Positions 1 to 7,709 of a DNA stretch of 36,668 bases are shown piece by piece; position 1 is the first letter of the stretch; the number at the start of each line of letters is the position of its first letter. The notes below the pieces were generated by a model. The model was given only the letters and a program-made list of their open reading frames with translations, did no database searches and had not been told where the DNA came from. A program made the position numbers and the translations under genes. This DNA comes from Eubacterium sp. (GTDB lineage Bacteria; Bacillota; Clostridia; Lachnospirales; Lachnospiraceae): positions 1 through 36,668 of the forward strand of contig JAGCPW010000084.1 in the NCBI GenBank assembly GCA_017965495.1, given 5' to 3'.

Positions 1-1
1 C

Positions 2-184
2 AGCAATGTGGTTAGTAGAGTTCATGCGAGATTAAATTATGAGATGGGAGTATTTACTATAGAAGATTTAAACTCGACAAATGGAACTTTTGTAAACGAA
101 GAAAGACTAAAATCTCATGAAATAAAAACAATTGAGAAAGGTGATGTAATAAAATTAGCGGATTTAGAATTTAGTGTTGAATAG
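2..184 (+). CDS. FHA-domain protein, C-terminal end (partial)
   Basis: An open frame enters from the left edge and stops at 182-184, giving the last 60 residues of a protein. It reads SNVVSRVHARL, then DLNSTNGTFVNEERL, then GDVIKLADLEFSV. These match the core of a forkhead-associated domain: the S-x-x-H phosphothreonine-binding loop, the N-S-T-N-G-T/V motif and the final G-D-x-I beta strand. FHA domains bind phosphothreonine peptides and usually read Ser/Thr kinase signalling. The domain sits at the very C-terminus. What precedes it is outside the window, so full function cannot be given. It ends about 60 nt before the sirtuin gene, which has its own candidate promoter. Confidence 0.85.
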   Translation, partial: SNVVSRVHARLNYEMGVFTIEDLNSTNGTFVNEERLKSHEIKTIEKGDVIKLADLEFSVE

Positions 185-207
185 ATATAGAGCACACCCC
201 ATATAAG

Positions 208-216
208 TGATATAAT
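208..216 (+). promoter_or_regulatory. Extended -10 promoter for the sirtuin gene
   Basis: TG-A-TATAAT forms a consensus extended -10, 29 nt before the sirtuin start. No good -35 lies 16-18 nt upstream, as expected when the TG motif compensates. Inferred from sequence only. Confidence 0.5.
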
Positions 217-244
217 ACAAAAAGAGATTGTACGGAGGTGCTTT

Positions 245-973
245 ATGAACGAGAATGTTTTAAAGTTAAAAGAATGGATTGACGGTTCGGATAATATTGT
301 GTTCTTTGGCGGAGCCGGAGTAAGTACGGAATCAGGAGTGCCGGACTTTAGAAGTGTGGATGGACTTTATAATCAGAAGTGGGATTATCCACCAGAGACT
401 ATTTTAAGCCACACATTCTTTATGAATAAGCCAGATGAATTTTATAGATTTTATAGAGAGAAGATGTTGATAGAAGGAGTGGAGCCTAACCCAGCGCACA
501 AGGCTTTGGCTAAGCTAGAGGAGATGGGAAAGTTGAAGGCTGTAGTTACTCAGAATATTGACGGACTTCACCAGGCAGCAGGAAGCAAGACTGTTTATGA
601 GCTTCACGGATCAGTGCATAGAAATTATTGTATGCAATGCGGAAAGTTCTATGGTTTTGACGAAATATTAGAGATGGATCAAGTTCCAAGATGTGAGTGC
701 GGAGGAATGATTAAACCAGACGTAGTGCTTTACGAAGAGGGACTAGATAATGTTACTATTCAAAGGTCTGTGGAGGCTATTGCTAATGCAGATATGCTGA
801 TAGTGGGAGGAACATCTCTTACAGTTTATCCTGCGGCCGGACTGGTTGACTACTACAGAGGAAATAAACTTGTTTTAATAAATAAAGACAGCACCGGCAA
901 AGATGGCATTGCTAATCTTGTGGTGAACGAACCTATAGGAGAAGTACTTGGCAGTATAGTTGATTTAGGGTAA
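245..973 (+). CDS. cobB: NAD-dependent protein deacylase, sirtuin family
   Basis: A 242-residue SIR2-family enzyme. Sirtuins remove acetyl or acyl groups from protein lysines, consuming NAD+ and releasing nicotinamide and O-acyl-ADP-ribose in the cytoplasm. Visible motifs are the NAD-binding GGAGVSTESGVPDFR at residues 22-36, TQNID at 102-106, the catalytic His121 in ELHGS, and four zinc-binding cysteines (129, 132, 150, 152). The C-terminal NAD-contact segment GGTSLTVYPAAG follows. Length and motif order are typical of the compact bacterial class. The ATG is preceded by GGAGGTG at good spacing, so the start is secure. The next gene begins about 20 nt downstream with its own ribosome-binding site, suggesting a shared transcript. 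The substrate cannot be told from sequence. Confidence 0.95.
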   Translation: MNENVLKLKEWIDGSDNIVFFGGAGVSTESGVPDFRSVDGLYNQKWDYPPETILSHTFFMNKPDEFYRFYREKMLIEGVEPNPAHKALAKLEEMGKLKAVVTQNIDGLHQAAGSKTVYELHGSVHRNYCMQCGKFYGFDEILEMDQVPRCECGGMIKPDVVLYEEGLDNVTIQRSVEAIANADMLIVGGTSLTVYPAAGLVDYYRGNKLVLINKDSTGKDGIANLVVNEPIGEVLGSIVDLG

Positions 974-993
974 ACTATTTGTCGGGAGTAAAC

Positions 994-2190
994 ATGGCTA
1001 AAAACATTAAACGAAAACTGAAAAGAAAAACTAGAGAAGCAAAAAACGCTAAGGCAGCTAGGGACGTTAGAGGTTTTATGACTAAGACTAAAGTGAAAGT
1101 GGGCTTGGTTGTTCTTTGTGTGCTTTTAGTTGTGCTTGCTATATATTTGTTTAACCGCTTTAAAACTTACGACGGATACAAGGTGACAGAAAAGATCGAG
1201 ATGAAGAGCGGAGAGAGTAGCAAGTTTCTTCCGTTTAAAGGAAAGATAGTTAAATATAGTAGAAACGGAATCTCGTATCTAGATAGCGACACTACTTTGT
1301 GGGATGAATCATATGAGATGAAAAATCCACTAGTGGATGTGTGCGAAGACTACTTGTGCGTGGCAGATAAGAATGCTAACGATATTGAGATTTTTACCAA
1401 AGACGGAAAGAAGGGAAGTGTTACTACTACATACCCTATTGCAAAGGCAGAGATTGCTGAGCAGGGTGTGGTAGCTGCGCTACTTAAAGATAAAGATGTT
1501 AACTATATAGAAGTGTTTGATAAAGAAGGCAATTTACTTGTTTCTCACAAATCACTTCTTATAGAAAATGGTTATCCACTTAACTTTTCTTTGTCGGACG
1601 ATGGAGAGAAGATGATTGTTTCATATGTGGAAGTGGCTGCAGGAACAATCAAGAGCAAAGTAGTATTTTACAACTTTGGAAGTCCTGGCAAAAACAAAAA
1701 GGACAGAGTGGTTGGAACATTTAGACAGTACAAAGACGAACTAGTACCCTTTGTGTACTTTGCAGATTCATCCACGGCAGTGGCAGTGAGCGAGAATAGA
1801 ATTTCTGTTTATGATGTGGGCGATGAACCAAAGCTGGATGAAGAAGAAAAGTATTCGGGAGAAGCTCAAAAAGTATTCTATGATGAAGACTATATAGGAT
1901 TAGTGTTTAAAACAAAGAGCGCGACAAAGCCTTATAGAGTGGTGGTTTATAACACTGGACTTAGCGAGAAGATGAACGAGGAAGTGGGCTTAGCGTTCGA
2001 TACTATTAAATTTGCAGACAAAAATGTTTTAATGTATAATGACAAAAATGCTTTGGTAATGTCTAAGCATGGAGTTGAAAAATTCAAGACTACATTCAAG
2101 AAATCTATTACAGATATGATTCCGCTAGACAGCGATACAGACTTCTTAGTTACTTATAATGACAAAGCGGAAGAAATAGAATTAGATTAG
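994..2190 (+). CDS. DUF5711-like single-pass membrane protein
   Basis: A 398-residue protein with a strongly basic N-terminus (KRKLKRKTREAKNAK), one membrane segment at about residues 37-55, and a large domain predicted outside the cell. The outer part has repeated short strands such as FLPFKGKIVKYSRNGISYL and VCEDYLCVADKN, resembling a beta-propeller. This fits the DUF5711 family, which is common in Clostridia and has no known function. The frame can be extended to a TTG at 979, but ATG at 994 is preferred because GGGAG lies 5 nt before it. It lies between the sirtuin and a CvpA-family gene on the same strand with short gaps, so the three are probably cotranscribed. Family assignment rests on overall resemblance. 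Confidence 0.7.
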   Translation: MAKNIKRKLKRKTREAKNAKAARDVRGFMTKTKVKVGLVVLCVLLVVLAIYLFNRFKTYDGYKVTEKIEMKSGESSKFLPFKGKIVKYSRNGISYLDSDTTLWDESYEMKNPLVDVCEDYLCVADKNANDIEIFTKDGKKGSVTTTYPIAKAEIAEQGVVAALLKDKDVNYIEVFDKEGNLLVSHKSLLIENGYPLNFSLSDDGEKMIVSYVEVAAGTIKSKVVFYNFGSPGKNKKDRVVGTFRQYKDELVPFVYFADSSTAVAVSENRISVYDVGDEPKLDEEEKYSGEAQKVFYDEDYIGLVFKTKSATKPYRVVVYNTGLSEKMNEEVGLAFDTIKFADKNVLMYNDKNALVMSKHGVEKFKTTFKKSITDMIPLDSDTDFLVTYNDKAEEIELD

Positions 2191-2215
2191 TATTATATAG
2201 AAGAAAGACGAAACA

Positions 2216-2941
2216 ATGACAAATACAATGATGGGAAATATTATCTTAATAATTGTGGGAGCGTTTATGCTCTTCATGGTAATATTCGGAATGAAAAAAG
2301 GATTAGTTAGGATGCTTTTATCATTCGGATCTATTTTTGTTGTGCTTATTTTGGTTAATTTCCTAAATCCTATAGCTAAGCAGACTTTGTCGGCATCGCC
2401 GGTGTACGATGGAGTGTATGGGAGAGTGGATGATTATGTTGCAAAGAATATTAAGGATGCGACAAAGAGCGCCACAGATACAGGCGTGGAATCTCAGGAG
2501 AAAATAATAGAGGATCTGCCTCTTCCTGAATCGGTAAGAAAAAGTCTAAATGAAAATAATACAAAAAACAGCTATGCGGAGATGAAAGTAAACAGTTTTG
2601 CTGATTATCTCACAAAGGCTTTGACGGATATGATAATAGGAGCGCTTTCATTCATCCTATTGTTTATAATTATCTTTATTTTGCTAAAAGTTTTAATAAG
2701 AGTGATGGATTTAATCACCAAATTGCCAGTTATTCATGCATTTAACGCAGCCGGCGGTGGATTAGTAGGCTTAATCGAGTCTGTATTTATCATTTGGATC
2801 GCTTGTATAGTGGTTACAGTATTTAGTACAACCGACTGGGGCAAAATGATATGCGATGGCATTGCTAGCAATGAAGTATTGAGTTGGATTTATGATAACA
2901 ACCTAATTCAAAAGATTATTACAGGTATTTTTACTGCATAA
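2216..2941 (+). CDS. CvpA family membrane protein
   Basis: A 241-residue polytopic membrane protein. It starts with a hydrophobic segment, then the GMKKGLVRMLLSFGS turn typical of the CvpA/colicin V production family, and a second segment. A polar loop of roughly 80 residues contains ASPVYDGVYGRVDDY. Two more hydrophobic stretches follow around residues 137-160 and 178-203, with a glycine-rich AAGGGLVGLIES between them. CvpA proteins are widespread and linked in other bacteria to envelope maintenance; the biochemical role is not settled. The Shine-Dalgarno is weak (AGAAAG), and the start is 25 nt after the preceding stop, so coupled translation is plausible. ATG codons also occur at 2228 and 2231. 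Confidence 0.85.
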   Translation: MTNTMMGNIILIIVGAFMLFMVIFGMKKGLVRMLLSFGSIFVVLILVNFLNPIAKQTLSASPVYDGVYGRVDDYVAKNIKDATKSATDTGVESQEKIIEDLPLPESVRKSLNENNTKNSYAEMKVNSFADYLTKALTDMIIGALSFILLFIIIFILLKVLIRVMDLITKLPVIHAFNAAGGGLVGLIESVFIIWIACIVVTVFSTTDWGKMICDGIASNEVLSWIYDNNLIQKIITGIFTA

Positions 2942-2971
2942 AGTCGATATAATGGGCGTTTCAGGTAAGTC

Positions 2972-3000
2972 TTGACGATGGTTATATCAATTGTTATAAT
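2972..3000 (+). promoter_or_regulatory. Promoter of tRNA-Cys
   Basis: TTGACG and TATAAT are separated by exactly 17 bp, and the -10 ends 18 nt before the tRNA 5' end. This is one of the closest matches to the sigma-A consensus in the window, as expected for a stable RNA gene. Confidence 0.85.
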
Positions 3001-3018
3001 ACTTGAGTTGTTAAATAC

Positions 3019-3089
3019 GGCGCGTTAGCCAAGTGGTAAGGCAGAGGTCTGCAACACCTTTATCACCAGTTCAAATCTGGTACGCGCCT
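3019..3089 (+). tRNA. tRNA-Cys (anticodon GCA)
   Basis: A 71-nt cloverleaf. The acceptor arm GGCGCGT pairs with ACGCGCC, followed by discriminator T, the identity base for cysteine tRNAs. The D-arm region reads AGCCAAGTGGTAAGGC. The anticodon stem GAGGT/ACCTT encloses loop CTGCAAC with anticodon GCA. The T-arm is CCAGTTCAAATCTGG. The 3' CCA is not encoded. The gene stands alone with its own promoter and terminator. Confidence 0.97.
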
Positions 3090-3094
3090 CTTCT

Positions 3095-3124
3095 AAGCGG
3101 AGACTATGTGTTTCCGCTTTTTTT
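3095..3124 (+). terminator. Rho-independent terminator of tRNA-Cys
   Basis: AAGCGGA pairs with TCCGCTT (7 bp, 11-nt loop), followed by a run of T. It begins six bases after the tRNA ends. Confidence 0.85.
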
Positions 3125-3146
3125 ATCACAATTTATAATTGAAATA

Positions 3147-3155
3147 TGTTATATT
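3147..3155 (+). promoter_or_regulatory. Possible extended -10 for the secreted Fn3-like gene
   Basis: TG-T-TATATT lies 35 nt before the ATG at 3190 and just after the tRNA terminator. No clear -35 is seen, so this is a weak call. Confidence 0.4.
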
Positions 3156-3189
3156 ATTAGGTGAGAAATTCTCAGAAAGGGAGTTAGAG

Positions 3190-4353
3190 ATGAAAAAATA
3201 TATACTATCATTATTACTAGTTGCAACTTTAGTAGCTGCTTTTATTGTGCCTGCTATGGGTGATGGCGATGCAGAGGATACTTTTCCTGGTAAAGCCACT
3301 ACCTATATAACTCATAATGATGGATCTATGTATTCAGGAATGAGCGGACACTTAAATTTTGCTTTAGAAGATGGCTATTTATTTATGAAAACAGATGCTT
3401 TCATTGAAAGTGATCATCCAGTGGATGGAACAGAAATATTAGAAGTAGTGGCCACAAATGGAAGTAATCTAGATAATATTGAAAGTTTTGAATATAAAGA
3501 GGGCAATGGAGATTGGACAAATGCCTTTAATTATGTTGTAAATACAAATCGTAATTTTACACAAAGATATACTATTGTAAGAAATTATAGAATTAAGTTT
3601 AAAGGCGATGTAAGTTTCGAGATGCAATATAAAGTTAAACCAGTGGGAGCTACAGGCTATGAATCTGGTTTGAGATGCATATCAATTACAAAAAGTGATG
3701 AAGACATATACACAGCTGATGCTACATTTATTAAGGCTGAAGATATAACTACTACACAGGCTACATCAGACACTACAGCAGCGCCAACTACTACAGTAGC
3801 ACCATCTAGTTCAGTGGCGCCAACTACTACAGTAGCACCATCTAGTTCGGTAGCACCAACTACTACAGTTAAGCCAACTACTACAGTAGCGCCAAGTACA
3901 GTTGCTCCATCAACTAATCCTACTACAGTAGCTCCAACTACAGCAGTACCAACAGTTGAGCCAACTACAGCTGAACCAGTTACAGCAGAGCCTGCAAGTG
4001 ATGTTACAACTGCAGCACCTACTAAGGCACCTGCGGTAAAGGCACCAGGCAAAGCTAAGATTAAGAAAGTTTGGAAGAAGAAACGTTCAGCTAAGAAGTT
4101 GAAGATAAAATTAGCTAAAGTTAAAAATGCAAAAGGCTATAAAGTTTGTGTTTATAAGAGCAAAAAGAATGCTAAAAAACACAAAAAGGCCATTGCAACT
4201 AAATATACAAATAAACTAAAATACACAATTAAATCAAAGAAACTTAAGAATAAGAAAAAACTCTTTGTCGGAGCAAGAGCTTATAATGTTACTAGCGATG
4301 GAATAAAAGTATATGGACCATGGGCAAAGATAAAGAAGGTAAAAATTAAGTAA
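3190..4353 (+). CDS. Secreted protein with Thr/Pro stalk and Lys-rich Fn3-like C-terminus
   Basis: A 387-residue exported protein. A signal peptide (MKKYILSLLLVATL, then a hydrophobic core and an AMG-type cleavage region) precedes an unrecognised domain at about residues 25-180. A low-complexity stalk of TTTVAPSSSVAP-type repeats follows to about residue 285. The last 100 residues are a very Lys-rich Fn3-like module with AKGYKVCVYKSKK and LFVGARAYN. The open frame extends 17 codons further to 3139, but ATG at 3190 is chosen because AAAGGGAG precedes it and the signal peptide starts there. The same C-terminal module appears near the N-terminus of the protein at 14717. The role is unknown; a cell-surface or wall-associated protein is inferred. 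It is followed 50 nt later by another exported protein. Confidence 0.8.
   Translation: MKKYILSLLLVATLVAAFIVPAMGDGDAEDTFPGKATTYITHNDGSMYSGMSGHLNFALEDGYLFMKTDAFIESDHPVDGTEILEVVATNGSNLDNIESFEYKEGNGDWTNAFNYVVNTNRNFTQRYTIVRNYRIKFKGDVSFEMQYKVKPVGATGYESGLRCISITKSDEDIYTADATFIKAEDITTTQATSDTTAAPTTTVAPSSSVAPTTTVAPSSSVAPTTTVKPTTTVAPSTVAPSTNPTTVAPTTAVPTVEPTTAEPVTAEPASDVTTAAPTKAPAVKAPGKAKIKKVWKKKRSAKKLKIKLAKVKNAKGYKVCVYKSKKNAKKHKKAIATKYTNKLKYTIKSKKLKNKKKLFVGARAYNVTSDGIKVYGPWAKIKKVKIK
3781..3876 (+). repeat. In-frame 36-bp tandem repeat in Thr/Pro stalk
   Basis: Units 3781-3816 and 3817-3852 differ at only two third-codon positions, and a partial third unit starts at 3853. Each encodes a 12-residue APTTTVAPSSSV block. 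Shorter degenerate TTTVAP units continue to about 3960. The near identity suggests recent expansion by slippage or recombination. Confidence 0.85.
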
Positions 4354-4403
4354 CACAAAACGGATTTTAAATTTTAAAATCAAGGTTAGTGGGTGATTCG
4401 AAA

Positions 4404-6251
4404 ATGAGTATTATTAACCATAATGGTGAACAAGAGGAAAGCATACTGAGCTATAAACCTAAAAAAGGCTTTTTCAAAAGAAAAAGCCTTGAAAAGGTTA
4501 TAGCCCTATTTTTATGTGTAGCAACAATTTTTTCTTTTAACGCTTTTGAGCCAGTGAAAACAGAGGCTGCATTAAAACTAAACGCATCTAAAGCATATGT
4601 TTACAAAGAGCATAAATTTACACTTAAGCTCGGTAGTGTTAAGGGAACAAAAGTTACTTGGGGTGTTTCAAATCCTTTCACAGGAACAGTATCAAATGCG
4701 GGTGTGTTTACACCAAAAGGATACGGTATGACTTTTGTAACTGCTAAATATAAGGGCAAAACATACAAGTGCAAAGTGATCGTTCCTGATACTAACAGAA
4801 ACATTTCTCTAAATAAAAAGAAAGTAACTTTGTTTGAGACTAAGTCTTACAAATTGAAAGTGTATGGAACAGAGCAGATCAAGTTCCATTCTAGAAATAC
4901 GCACATTGCTACAGTAACATCAAAAGGTAAAATCAAAGCTAAGAACCCAGGAACCACTACTATAGTGGCTAAGAAGGGTGGAGCTTTTACTTCATGTAAA
5001 GTAAAGGTTAAATCTTTGGGCGAGACCAAAAACAAAAAGGCGGCTTGGCTTGACGATAGAGCTAAGGTAGCTATCAGAAAATATAACGAGCAATGGCATC
5101 CAACATTTGGAAGAATCATTAAGAGAAAAGGACAGACTATCAATCTTGGATTGGCAAATGTTAGAGCAAACACAGTTAAGAAAGTAGTTTGGAGCTCAAG
5201 CAACACTGCTGTGGCCACAGTAACAGAAAAAGGAAAAACAACAGCTACATCCAACTTACTAACAGTTGGTAAGACTAAGATTAGCGCGGTTGTTTTCTAT
5301 AACTCAGGAAAGAATGAAGTTTTAACAAACACAATTTACGTTACACATCCACAGATAAACACAAACGTTATTAACTGTTTCACTAAATCTGCTGGATCAA
5401 ATAGATATCAGTATGTTTACTTTACTGGCCTTAGCGAGGTATCTAAAGTTAAGTATAAAATATCTAACAAGAAATGCGTGAAGGCTACTGTTTATAACAA
5501 CAAAGTTAGATTGCTAGGAAAGAAAAATGGACACGGAACAATTAAAGCTACAGTTCACGGAAAGACTTACAAAGTTCGTTACTATGTAGTTACTCCAAAG
5601 TTTGGATCTATTATAGGCGTCCTAGCCAAAGGAAACACAACAAAAATTAAGATTGGCGGAATCGGAAAGATTCAACCAAAATTTACAAGTAGAGACACTT
5701 CAAAGTGTACTGTAAACCTTGATGGAACTATTACTGGTAGAGGTTCAGGTGTTACATACGTGGACGTCAAAGTAGGAAGTATGACATTCTCCTACAGAGT
5801 GGAAGTGGCTGCTACTGGTATGAAGACTATTATAAAGAGAGCAAAGTACATCGTAAATCATTGGACATACAGTCAAGGAAATAGAATGGCAGACGGATAT
5901 TACGATTGTTCAGCTCTAGTATGGAAGGGATACAAAGCATACAAGAACTATCACGCAAAGCTAGGTTCAACTAAGTATGCACTTCCAGCAGCATATTTGT
6001 TTGATTACTTAAGAGCGAAAGGTCAGATTGCATACTTTGGTTATACAAAGATGGATGATTTAAGACCTGGTGATTTGTTCTTCTACGGAGATTACAACAG
6101 CGCAGTTAAGTATTCTCAACCAGGTAGAACACTAAATATTTACCACGTTGCAATGTATGCCGGAAACGGATATGTGGTAGAAAAAGGAACACCAAGATTT
6201 ACATATAACAGCTTAGACCACATAGTGGGAGTAGGAAGAGTTGTAAATTAA
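4404..6251 (+). CDS. Secreted Big_2-repeat protein with C-terminal NlpC/P60 peptidase domain
   Basis: A 615-residue exported protein. A polar N-region of about 30 residues precedes a hydrophobic core (VIALFLCVATIFSF) and a probable cleavage near TEAA. About five Big_2-like Ig modules follow, with repeated signatures such as VTWGVSNPFTGTVSNAGVFT, HIATVTSKGKIKAKNPGTTT and VVWSSSNTAVATVTEKGK. The last 130 residues are NlpC/P60-like, with the catalytic Cys in YYDCSALVW, the RPGDLFFYG motif and the catalytic His in YHVAMYAGNG. Such domains cleave peptidoglycan stem peptides. A GTG in frame at 4389 is possible, but ATG at 4404 is preferred with GGGTGA before it. It is inferred to be a wall-bound hydrolase. 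It may be cotranscribed with the preceding secreted gene, as no convincing terminator separates them. Confidence 0.88.
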   Translation: MSIINHNGEQEESILSYKPKKGFFKRKSLEKVIALFLCVATIFSFNAFEPVKTEAALKLNASKAYVYKEHKFTLKLGSVKGTKVTWGVSNPFTGTVSNAGVFTPKGYGMTFVTAKYKGKTYKCKVIVPDTNRNISLNKKKVTLFETKSYKLKVYGTEQIKFHSRNTHIATVTSKGKIKAKNPGTTTIVAKKGGAFTSCKVKVKSLGETKNKKAAWLDDRAKVAIRKYNEQWHPTFGRIIKRKGQTINLGLANVRANTVKKVVWSSSNTAVATVTEKGKTTATSNLLTVGKTKISAVVFYNSGKNEVLTNTIYVTHPQINTNVINCFTKSAGSNRYQYVYFTGLSEVSKVKYKISNKKCVKATVYNNKVRLLGKKNGHGTIKATVHGKTYKVRYYVVTPKFGSIIGVLAKGNTTKIKIGGIGKIQPKFTSRDTSKCTVNLDGTITGRGSGVTYVDVKVGSMTFSYRVEVAATGMKTIIKRAKYIVNHWTYSQGNRMADGYYDCSALVWKGYKAYKNYHAKLGSTKYALPAAYLFDYLRAKGQIAYFGYTKMDDLRPGDLFFYGDYNSAVKYSQPGRTLNIYHVAMYAGNGYVVEKGTPRFTYNSLDHIVGVGRVVN

Positions 6252-6370
6252 GCAACGAGAATTCGCTCGAACGCTATGAGTTCTCACTTGAGGCAGTCGC
6301 CTCATAAATAATAAAAAAGGTAGAAATAAACGAACTTATTTCTACCTTTTTTATTTATAATTCTCGTTGC
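6252..6370 (+). terminator. Large branched inverted-repeat element containing a terminator
   Basis: Starts directly after the stop of the NlpC/P60 gene. A 17-bp perfect hairpin, AAAAAAGGTAGAAATAA at 6313-6329 with its complement at 6336-6352, ends in a T run and can act as a bidirectional terminator. The 3' arm continues to pair: 6353-6358 with 6304-6309, and 6359-6370 with 6252-6263 (12 bp, GCAACGAGAATT). The outer stem encloses a second small hairpin, GAGGC/GCCTC at 6290-6303. The terminator function is clear; the extra branches are unexplained. Confidence 0.75.
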
Positions 6371-6377
6371 AAACAAC

Positions 6378-6406
6378 TTTACACAGTGTGTGTATTGTGA
6401 TAAAAT
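6378..6406 (+). promoter_or_regulatory. Promoter of the rpsF operon
   Basis: TTTACA, a 17-bp spacer and TAAAAT, with TG one base before the -10 (extended -10). It lies about 90 nt before rpsF and leaves a transcribed leader of roughly 85 nt. Confidence 0.75.
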
Positions 6407-6429
6407 AAGGGCTCGTAATGTATTAACAT

Positions 6430-6478
6430 ACCACGATTTTACGTGGTTCCTTGCTCTTTGGGTAACTAAAGGGCCAAG
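6430..6478 (+). promoter_or_regulatory. Structured rpsF leader, candidate S6:S18 autoregulatory site
   Basis: Two stem-loops lie between promoter and Shine-Dalgarno: ACCACG/CGTGGT at 6430-6447, and GCTCTTT/AAAGGGC at 6453-6474 with an eight-base loop. The lower strand can be extended with CTTG/CAAG and a bulged C. Many bacteria carry an S6:S18-binding leader in front of rpsF; position and bulged-stem form agree, but I cannot confirm the consensus. Confidence 0.4.
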
Positions 6479-6498
6479 ACCAAAAGGAGGTAAAAAGC

Positions 6499-6789
6499 AT
6501 GAATAATTATGAATTAACAGTTGTTGTTAGTGCTAAGCTTGACGATGAAACAAGAGCAGCTAGACTAGACAAAGTGAAAGAGTACATCGAGAGATTTGGT
6601 GGAAAAATCACTAACGTGGATGAAGCTGGTCTTAAAGAGTTAGCTTATGAAATCGAAAAGATGAAAGAAGCTTACTACTATTTCATCACAATCGAAACTG
6701 ATAACACAGACATGACTCGTGAGTTAGAAAGCCGACTTCGTATTATGGACGATGTTATGAGATTTTTGTGCGTGAGTGTAGAAGCGTAA
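6499..6789 (+). CDS. rpsF: 30S ribosomal protein S6
   Basis: A 96-residue protein with the S6 ferredoxin-like fold pattern: MNNYELTVVVSAKL at the N-terminus, the loop IERFGGKITNVDEAGLKELAYEI cut short here as GGKITNVDEAGLKELAYEI, and the terminal helix with RIMDDVMRF. S6 binds S18 on the platform of the 30S subunit. AAAGGAGG precedes the ATG. It is first in the conserved order rpsF-ssb-rpsR, with a strong promoter and structured leader upstream. The gap to ssb is about 25 nt. Confidence 0.98.
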   Translation: MNNYELTVVVSAKLDDETRAARLDKVKEYIERFGGKITNVDEAGLKELAYEIEKMKEAYYYFITIETDNTDMTRELESRLRIMDDVMRFLCVSVEA

Positions 6790-6814
6790 GAAATTAACAA
6801 GAGAGGTAAATAAT

Positions 6815-7273
6815 ATGAATAAAGTTGTTTTAATGGGTCGTTTGACTGCAGATCCTGACGTTAGATATTCTAACAATGGAGATAACCAGTTATGTATAGC
6901 AAGATACACATTGGCTGTTGATAGAAGATTCAAAAGAGATGGAGAACCTACAGCAGATTTTATTAGATGCGTGGCATTTGGTCGTGCAGGTGAGTTCGCT
7001 GAGAAGTACTTCCACAAAGGAATCAAAATAGCAGTGGATGGACGTATCCAAACAGGAAGTTATCAGAACAAAGATGGACAGACAGTTTACACAACAGATG
7101 TAATTGTTGAAAATCAGGAGTTTGCTGAGAGCAAAGCTGCTTCAGAGCAGAACGCATCAGCTCCAGTACCACAGGCTGAGCCAAAGGCAGAAGAGCCTAC
7201 AGCAGATGCTGGCGATGGATTTATGAATATTCCTGATAGTGTAGATGATTCAGGTCTTCCATTTAACTTTTAA
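6815..7273 (+). CDS. ssb: Single-stranded DNA-binding protein
   Basis: A 152-residue SSB. The N-terminal OB fold covers about residues 1-105, with MNKVVLMGRLTADPDVRY, the FIRCVAFG strand and VDGRIQTGSYQNKDG. A Pro/Ala/Glu-rich linker leads to the acidic C-terminal tip DDSGLPFNF, the conserved peptide that recruits replication and repair partners. SSB coats single-stranded DNA as a tetramer in replication, recombination and repair. An AGAGAGG site precedes the ATG. Its place between rpsF and rpsR is the standard arrangement in Firmicutes and ties its expression to ribosomal protein synthesis. Confidence 0.98.
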   Translation: MNKVVLMGRLTADPDVRYSNNGDNQLCIARYTLAVDRRFKRDGEPTADFIRCVAFGRAGEFAEKYFHKGIKIAVDGRIQTGSYQNKDGQTVYTTDVIVENQEFAESKAASEQNASAPVPQAEPKAEEPTADAGDGFMNIPDSVDDSGLPFNF

Positions 7274-7298
7274 TTAGATTATAGGAGGTCAAGTAATT

Positions 7299-7562
7299 AT
7301 GGCATATAACAAAAGCGAAAGACCAGACTCTCCAATGAGAAGAAGAGGCGGTCGTAGAAGAAAAAAAGTATGTGCATTTTGCGCAAGTGATGCAAAAGCT
7401 ATTGATTATAAAGATGTTGAAACTTTGAAGAATTATATTTCTGAAAGAGGTAAAATTCTTCCAAGAAGAGTTACAGGAAACTGCGCTAGACATCAAAGAG
7501 CTATCACTACAGCAGTAAAACGTGCAAGAAATATTGCACTATTACCATACACAGTTGAATAA
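7299..7562 (+). CDS. rpsR: 30S ribosomal protein S18
   Basis: An 87-residue protein with a basic N-terminus ([15 protein letters not shown]) and the conserved core [20 protein letters not shown], followed by [15 protein letters not shown]18 pairs with S6 on the 30S platform. This copy keeps the Cys pair in the N-terminal segment (CAFC). AGGAGG precedes the ATG, 25 nt after ssb. It is the last gene of the operon; a strong hairpin begins nine bases after the stop. Confidence 0.98.
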   Translation: MAYNKSERPDSPMRRRGGRRRKKVCAFCASDAKAIDYKDVETLKNYISERGKILPRRVTGNCARHQRAITTAVKRARNIALLPYTVE

Positions 7563-7570
7563 TTTCAACT

Positions 7571-7631
7571 GGCACAAAAAATACAGGGTTCGCACTAGAA
7601 AAGTCGTTTGAACCCTGTATTTTTTTGTGCC
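7571..7631 (+). repeat. Hairpin repeat copy 1, terminator of rpsF-ssb-rpsR
   Basis: A near-perfect 21-bp stem, GGCACAAAAAATACAGGGTT plus C, pairs with the complementary arm ending GTGCC, with one bulged T. The loop is GCACTAGAAAAGTCGTTT. A and T runs on the two sides make it a bidirectional terminator. A 51-nt core, loop included, is identical to the copy at 9712-9773. Confidence 0.9.
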
Positions 7632-7709
7632 TAATTAAACAATGCCTGTGTATGGTGATAGTGCGATATTTCTTTGGGAGAAATAAACTATGTTATAGCG
7701 TTTATTGCT

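Noticed and set aside
979-993. TTG start for the DUF5711-like protein
   Set aside because: GGGAG is inside this stretch and is well placed for ATG 994 instead.
3781-3890. 36-bp repeats as a CRISPR array
   Set aside because: Repeats are contiguous without spacers, in frame, and encode a Thr/Pro stalk.
3657-4052. 131-codon minus-strand ORF rich in Val, Gly and Ala
   Set aside because: It is the antisense of the Thr/Pro repeat stalk; the composition is a mirror of the ACT/CCA codons and there is no ribosome site.
4363-4381. GATTTTA/TAAAATC hairpin as a terminator between the two secreted genes
   Set aside because: The stem is only AT pairs except one, and no T run follows.
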